NCBI GenBank assembly: GCA_036266155.1
Contig: DATANR010000130.1
Span: forward strand, 1 to 36,271
DNA length: 36,271 nucleotides
Source: SIAJ01 sp036266155
GTDB taxonomy: Bacteria > Planctomycetota > Planctomycetia > Gemmatales > Gemmataceae
Reading direction: 5' to 3'
Positions within the stretch are counted from its first letter, which is position 1. Every line of letters begins with the position of its first letter. Positions 32,801-36,271 of the stretch are shown piece after piece. The notes under the pieces were generated by a model. It made no database searches, was not told the origin of the DNA, and saw only the letters and a program-made list of their open reading frames with translations. Both the position numbers and the translations under genes were made by a program.

Positions 32801-34203
32801 ATGTCCGTCACGACGGCCGTGCCTTCTTTCTTGAAGGCGTCGGAGGGCAGCCGGATCGCACCGACGAAATCCGCTCTCGCGGCCACGTACTCGCGAAGGC
32901 CGGCATTCTGCTTATCGAGCGTGAAGTGCGAGGTGACGAGTGCCAGCGGGACGCCGGGCTTGAGTGCGTCGATCGACTTGGCGACGAAGTAGTCGTGGAG
33001 CGACAACTTCTGTCCCCGGTAGTCGAGCTTCACGTCGGCGAAGGGCACGTTGCCGATCACCGCGTCGATGCTGCCCTCGGGCAGGCGCGTGTCGCGAAAG
33101 TTCTCGATGCGAATGTCTTGGTCGGGGTGAATCGCGCGGGCGAGTCGGCCGGAAATCCAATCCAGTTCCACACCGATGAAGCGGAGCCCGGGCGGGCCCA
33201 TGTACATGAAATTGCCGGTGCCGCAGCCGGGTTCCAGGACGGTGGCGTTCGTCGGCAACCCCAAGCGGTCGATGGCCTCGTGCATCGCCGCGATCACGGT
33301 GGGCGCTGTGTAGAAGGCATTGAATGTGGTGCGTTTGGCACTGTCGTATTCCTCGGTCGACAGGAGCGTCTGCAGTTCTTCACCGAGCGATTGCCAGGCC
33401 GCGTCCTTGTAGCGGCCGGTCGCAGGATGGGGAAAGATCGACAGCGCGACCGGCCCGAAGCCCCCGAAGCGGGCGAGGACGGCACGCTCCTCTGGCGTGG
33501 CAATCCTCCGTTCCTGCTCGACGGACTTGAGCGCGCGGATAGCGGCGACGATGTCCCGGGCCTTGGCCCGTTCACCGCTGGCAACGGTGAACGGTACCCT
33601 CGGTAGAGGTTGGTGCGAACTTGAGGTGAACAGGTCCGGCTGGCTCGGTGGGCTCCTGTCTGTCGACACTCGCAGCACAGGGAGCGGAGCTTCGTCGATT
33701 ACTACCGACTGAGGTGTATCGCCTAATGAGTTTTCGCAAGCAAAGTCAAACAATGTGCGTTCGTCCCGCGATCGCTTGACGGGGGCCGACCGTGAGCGAT
33801 TGCCACCGCGACGGTGCGCGGTTGCACCTTGCCCTCGCAAACCAGTCGAGGAGACCGTAGCTCCTTCACCTGGAGGCGCACGTCCCGCCAGATTCTCCGG
33901 CTGGTCCTCAGTGGGCAGGTTTGATGCTCTTCCGTCTAATTCGGTTTCGATGTGCGGCATCGCCGGCCCCGCGGAGAAGTCGGCGGCGAGCAGGGGGGAT
34001 TCCAGGGACTCAGACGGGAATTCAATCAGGCCCTGTTGCCAAAAGCGCGGCCGCGGCGACTCTCTCTCCAGCACGTCGGACATCGTCGCAAGCATCGAGC
34101 GACGGTGGGCGTCTGGCGACGACACACAATCGGACGGCGACGTGTTGGTCTTTAGTCGTTCGGCGGCCCCTTGGTGTGCTTGCTCGTTTTCAGATGCCGG
34201 CAT
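29822..34203 (-). pseudogene. Giant methylase-helicase, frameshifted and truncated
   Basis: The first frame runs from ATG 34203 to 30412 (1,263 codons). An N-terminal disordered 190 residues precede an N6-type methylase domain (VLEPGCGTGNFMYMG at about 325; IGNVPFADV as motif IV). Far downstream comes an SNF2-like helicase: HAVGAGKTYI (Walker A, about 1005), VFIDEAQYYKN (DEAQ, about 1170), TGTPISN (motif III). This is the mobile-element methylase-helicase architecture also seen in DarB-like antirestriction proteins. After QRFLDP the frame breaks. The next frame, from the GTG at 30475, carries the expected HQRGLEHFDAWAATFGEV and SRFARFTNLPELQQMF, so one base is missing at the GGG of 30476-30478. 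Family similarity stops near TDGRILAID (about 30095), before helicase motifs V and VI. A third frame (about 29850-30075) then reads like unrelated protein. Confidence 0.8.
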
Positions 34204-34414
34204 AGTCCTGTGGAAACGGGCCGATCCTGAAAGCTCTCATTCACGTTGAACAGTCACGACCCCGCCCGTGGGCAGGTCGATATGGCGACCACACCGATTG
34301 CCCGACGCCCGAGTGATCGCTCTCCCATTCGGCACTGATCGAGACAGGCCACGGTTCATTGACAAAGACATCGACCTTCGCGGCTGTGTTAACGGCACGG
34401 AGCCGATTGCGCGA

Positions 34415-34693
34415 TCAAGACTTCCGAGGTCGCCCCGGCCGCGGACCAGCCGGCTCCGGTCCCGGCGCGTCGCCCTCGGCTTCGACCGCTGCCATCAATT
34501 TGGCCATCGAAACTCCCAACGCATGCGCGAACTTCTGAATCACCAGAAGACCGGGAGCCTGTTGGCCCCGCTCGATGAGCGACACATGGGTCCGATGGAG
34601 CCCGGCCGCTTCGGCCAGTTTCTCCTGGGCGAGACCCAGTTTCTTTCGGTAGCGGCGAACAACTCTTCCGAATCGGACTTCGAGTGTGGTCAC
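34415..34693 (-). CDS. XRE-family transcriptional regulator
   Basis: A 92-residue repressor-like protein from a GTG at 34693. The helix-turn-helix is RRYRKKLGLAQEKLAEAAGL then HRTHVSLIERGQQAPGL, the XRE/Cro fold. The C-terminal tail is Pro/Gly/Arg-rich. A longer frame to 34876 exists, but its extra residues look non-coding and cover the AT-rich repeat region. It probably binds the repeats at 34753-34781 and controls itself or the divergent gene. It is the outermost gene I would assign to the element. Confidence 0.8.
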   Translation of the reverse strand: MTTLEVRFGRVVRRYRKKLGLAQEKLAEAAGLHRTHVSLIERGQQAPGLLVIQKFAHALGVSMAKLMAAVEAEGDAPGPEPAGPRPGRPRKS

Positions 34694-34752
34694 GGTGGCT
34701 GACGTCCCGGGAAGGAAACCAGTAGTCCACCGGACCGCCGCGAATGAATCTA

Positions 34753-34781
34753 CAGATTTATATTTGTCAGATTTATATCTG
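34753..34781. promoter_or_regulatory. Candidate XRE operator, repeated AT-rich site
   Basis: CAGATTTATAT occurs twice (34753-34763 and 34768-34778), 15 bases apart, and the second copy extends to an inverted repeat, CAGATTTATATCTG (34768-34781). It is a striking AT-rich island in GC-rich DNA, between the XRE gene and the divergent methyltransferase gene, and contains TATA-like boxes on both strands. Confidence 0.5.
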
Positions 34782-34843
34782 CATTTCTTTTCGAACACGA
34801 TACACTGCAATCTGGCCGAGATTGCCGGACGGACCGACGTGCC

Positions 34844-35845
34844 ATGGTTGCACGTCGCCTGCTCGCTGAACAACACTGCGAGGAGAGAGTTTCAACGGCC
34901 GTCGGCGCGGTCTCCTGTCAGAGCGCGGTGGGTGTCATGGTTCTTCGAGCAACCGATTCCGAGTGGCCGCCGCTTCCGATTGTCGGAGGTCATTCGCCGA
35001 AGCGGGCCTGGGACATCATCGACCATCCCGACGAGGTGCGGCGGGTGTTGGAGCGCATCCGCCGGACGGCCCGGTTCGACGTCTACCGGTGTGCTGACCT
35101 CTACGATCTCGCGTACCCCGGCTACGGAGGCGACGCGGATTACTACCTGAGCAAGGGGAGGGTGGGAAAGGTCCTGTACTTGGGTGTGGGAACGGGCCGA
35201 ATCTTCACGCGCATCGCGCAATTGAACCCCGAGGCTATCGGGCTCGACACGTCGGGGGAGATGATCGACTGGTTGATGTGAAAGCACCCAGACATTTGCA
35301 GAAGCCGAATCCTGCGAGCGGATGCGGCAACGGCCGACTTGGAGCATGAGCAGTTCGATACTATTCTCGCTCCCTACTCCTTTCTCCAGTGCGTCGAGGG
35401 GAGGGCGGCCGGGCAAGTGCTCGACAATGTGTGCCGGTGGTTGCGGCCGGGCGGGACATTCCATACCGACACATTTTCGCCGTACCTGATTCCGTTCACG
35501 AATTGCGGATTGGAAGCAAACGAGCGATTGTTCGGCGACCATACGCGCGTGCGTATCTACATTGAGTACGACCATGTCCGCCAGCACATGACGGAGTTCG
35601 CGTTGGTCGAGCGGCCTGGGCAGGCCGATTGCGTGTTGGAAATGGATTTGCACTACCTCTTCCCCGCCCAAGTGCATGACCTGATGGCGGCCGCGGGATT
35701 TGATCCGCCGTCAGTTCGCGGCGGGTACGATGGCGAGTGTTTCGACCCGAGCAAGAACGAAATCCTCGTGTACGAAGCCCGCAGGCCCGGGGCACGAAAC
35801 GACTCCAAGACGGGCTCCCGAGATCGCTGGCCGAGCACCGGATGA
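34844..35845 (+). pseudogene. SAM-dependent methyltransferase with in-frame TGA
   Basis: Two pieces in the same frame are separated by TGA at 35279-35281. The first has KVLYLGVGTGRIFTRIAQLN (SAM motif I) and IGLDTSGEMIDWLM; after the stop the frame continues KHPDICRSRILRADAA, then FDTILAPYSFLQCVEG and CRWLRPGGTFHTDTFSPYL, the normal second half of a class I small-molecule or protein methyltransferase. A CGA-to-TGA change (Arg lost) explains the break. Without readthrough the first piece lacks most of the fold. The start is uncertain: ATG 34844 or ATG 34937. The substrate is unknown. Whether it belongs to the element or to the chromosome is unclear. Confidence 0.75.
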
Positions 35846-35927
35846 CGAGGGGATCGCTACCGTCGAGTCCGGTGATGTGATAAGGTCCTCGGCGTTGGAC
35901 CCATTCGCTCCATCAACGCCGGGGTAG

Positions 35928-36271
35928 ATGAAGCCTTCCGAATCTCGTGCCGGCAGGGTGTACGCCATTCTGGCGTTGTTTCTCGTGCTTACCTCGGTGA
36001 CCACGTACGTCCTTTACACCAACACCCAGGCTCAATTCCGGTGGAGTCTGGACGAACAGCTGTCCGCCATCGCGGCGGTCGCGGCGACCAGGTTCGACCC
36101 ACTCGTGTTGGATCAAATTCGAGGGCCAGCAAGTGTTCCTACGGAAGCGTACCAGACCACAGTCCTGGAACTCCGTCGGATTCGAGCGCACACATGGAAC
36201 CTGAAGTACGCCTACATCCTCCGGAAGACCAACGATCCGCACACATTGGAGTTTGTGGCCGACGCCGACTC
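35928..36271 (+). CDS. Membrane-anchored sensor protein, 3' end outside window
   Basis: ATG at 35928 opens a frame that runs off the right edge after 114 codons. A basic start (MKPSESRAGRVY) is followed by a membrane helix (AILALFLVLTSVTTYVLY) and an extracytoplasmic domain: LDEQLSAIAAVAATRFDPL, then LELRRIRAHTWNLKYAYILR and TLEFVADAD. This pattern is common at the N-terminus of planctomycete adenylate/guanylate cyclases, diguanylate cyclases and histidine kinases. The output domain is not in the window, so the type cannot be decided. Confidence 0.65.
   Translation, partial: MKPSESRAGRVYAILALFLVLTSVTTYVLYTNTQAQFRWSLDEQLSAIAAVAATRFDPLVLDQIRGPASVPTEAYQTTVLELRRIRAHTWNLKYAYILRKTNDPHTLEFVADAD

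Larger units (their letters stand above)
24448..34693. mobile_element. Integrative element inserted at tRNA-Pro
   Basis: The evidence is a tyrosine recombinase next to a tRNA 3' end, an excisionase-like HTH gene, a primase-polymerase, phage-type small proteins, a DNA methyltransferase and a giant methylase-helicase, nearly all on the minus strand. The left edge is the tRNA. The right edge given is only the last gene I would assign to the element; I could not find a repeat of the tRNA 3' end in the window, so the element may run further. No capsid, terminase or conjugation genes are visible. It could be a phage satellite, a degraded prophage or part of a larger integrative element. Confidence 0.75.

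Noticed and set aside
30553..33606. Two long plus-strand frames (429 and 387 codons) within the methylase-helicase region
   Set aside because: Antisense shadows of the methylase-helicase; no domain, and composition is typical of a reverse frame.
35279..35281. Selenocysteine or recoded UGA in the methyltransferase
   Set aside because: No SECIS-like hairpin is evident after the codon, and the position fits an Arg in a loop, not a catalytic residue.

Overview
The window looks like a chromosomal segment from a GC-rich planctomycete, probably close to the Gemmata group. This is inferred from gene content: a DUF1559 protein, a TIGR03067 protein, WD40 and leucine-rich-repeat proteins with signal peptides, a twin-arginine Gfo/Idh/MocA oxidoreductase, a SUMF1-like secreted protein, a fused AroDE enzyme, and an AF2212-type/PIN toxin-antitoxin pair. 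No rRNA or CRISPR array is present.

Bases 1-24,235 are chromosomal and mostly intact. In order they hold: the end of a DUF1559 protein; two small linked genes, the second DUF5996; apbE, divergent from a SUMF1-like gene across a long hairpin; a Gfo/Idh/MocA oxidoreductase; ygiQ, with a palindrome inside its reading frame; an LRR protein; a truncated haemoglobin fused to ankyrin repeats; a WD40 protein; a TIGR03067 protein; the ATPase of a polysaccharide ABC exporter; a toxin-antitoxin pair with a frameshifted toxin; an Nramp metal transporter with a DtxR/MntR-like operator; a soluble histidine kinase; a histidine phosphatase; an S41-like protease lacking its serine; aroDE; and a fused double ABC-2 permease. 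Several families of palindromic repeats lie between these genes. Two of them (5298-5389 and 12780-12856) share their outer arms and differ in the centre.

At 24,373-24,447 there is an intact tRNA-Pro(GGG). It is followed at once by a tyrosine recombinase and a long run of minus-strand mobile-element genes: an excisionase-like HTH protein, a primase-polymerase, small accessory proteins, a DNA methyltransferase and a very large methylase-helicase. This is an integrative element that used the tRNA as its attachment site. I found no second copy of the tRNA 3' end, so the right boundary is not located. The XRE regulator at 34.4-34.7 kb is the last gene I would assign to it with any confidence. Two compact structured non-coding stretches (25,892-25,984 and 29,066-29,238) lie between its genes.

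Many genes in the element carry single-base lesions. The primase-polymerase, the HTPGPW-type gene and the methylase-helicase each need a one-base frame correction in or near a short homopolymer. The methylase-helicase also loses its C-terminal half. A SAM methyltransferase just beyond the element has an in-frame TGA. Either the element is decaying or this assembly has residual indel errors; raw reads would decide. The window ends inside a membrane-anchored sensor protein.

The most unusual items are the haemoglobin-ankyrin fusion, the palindrome translated inside YgiQ, the pseudoknot-capable element at 25.9 kb, the S41 protein without its serine, and the mntH operator overlapping a promoter that would give a leaderless mRNA.
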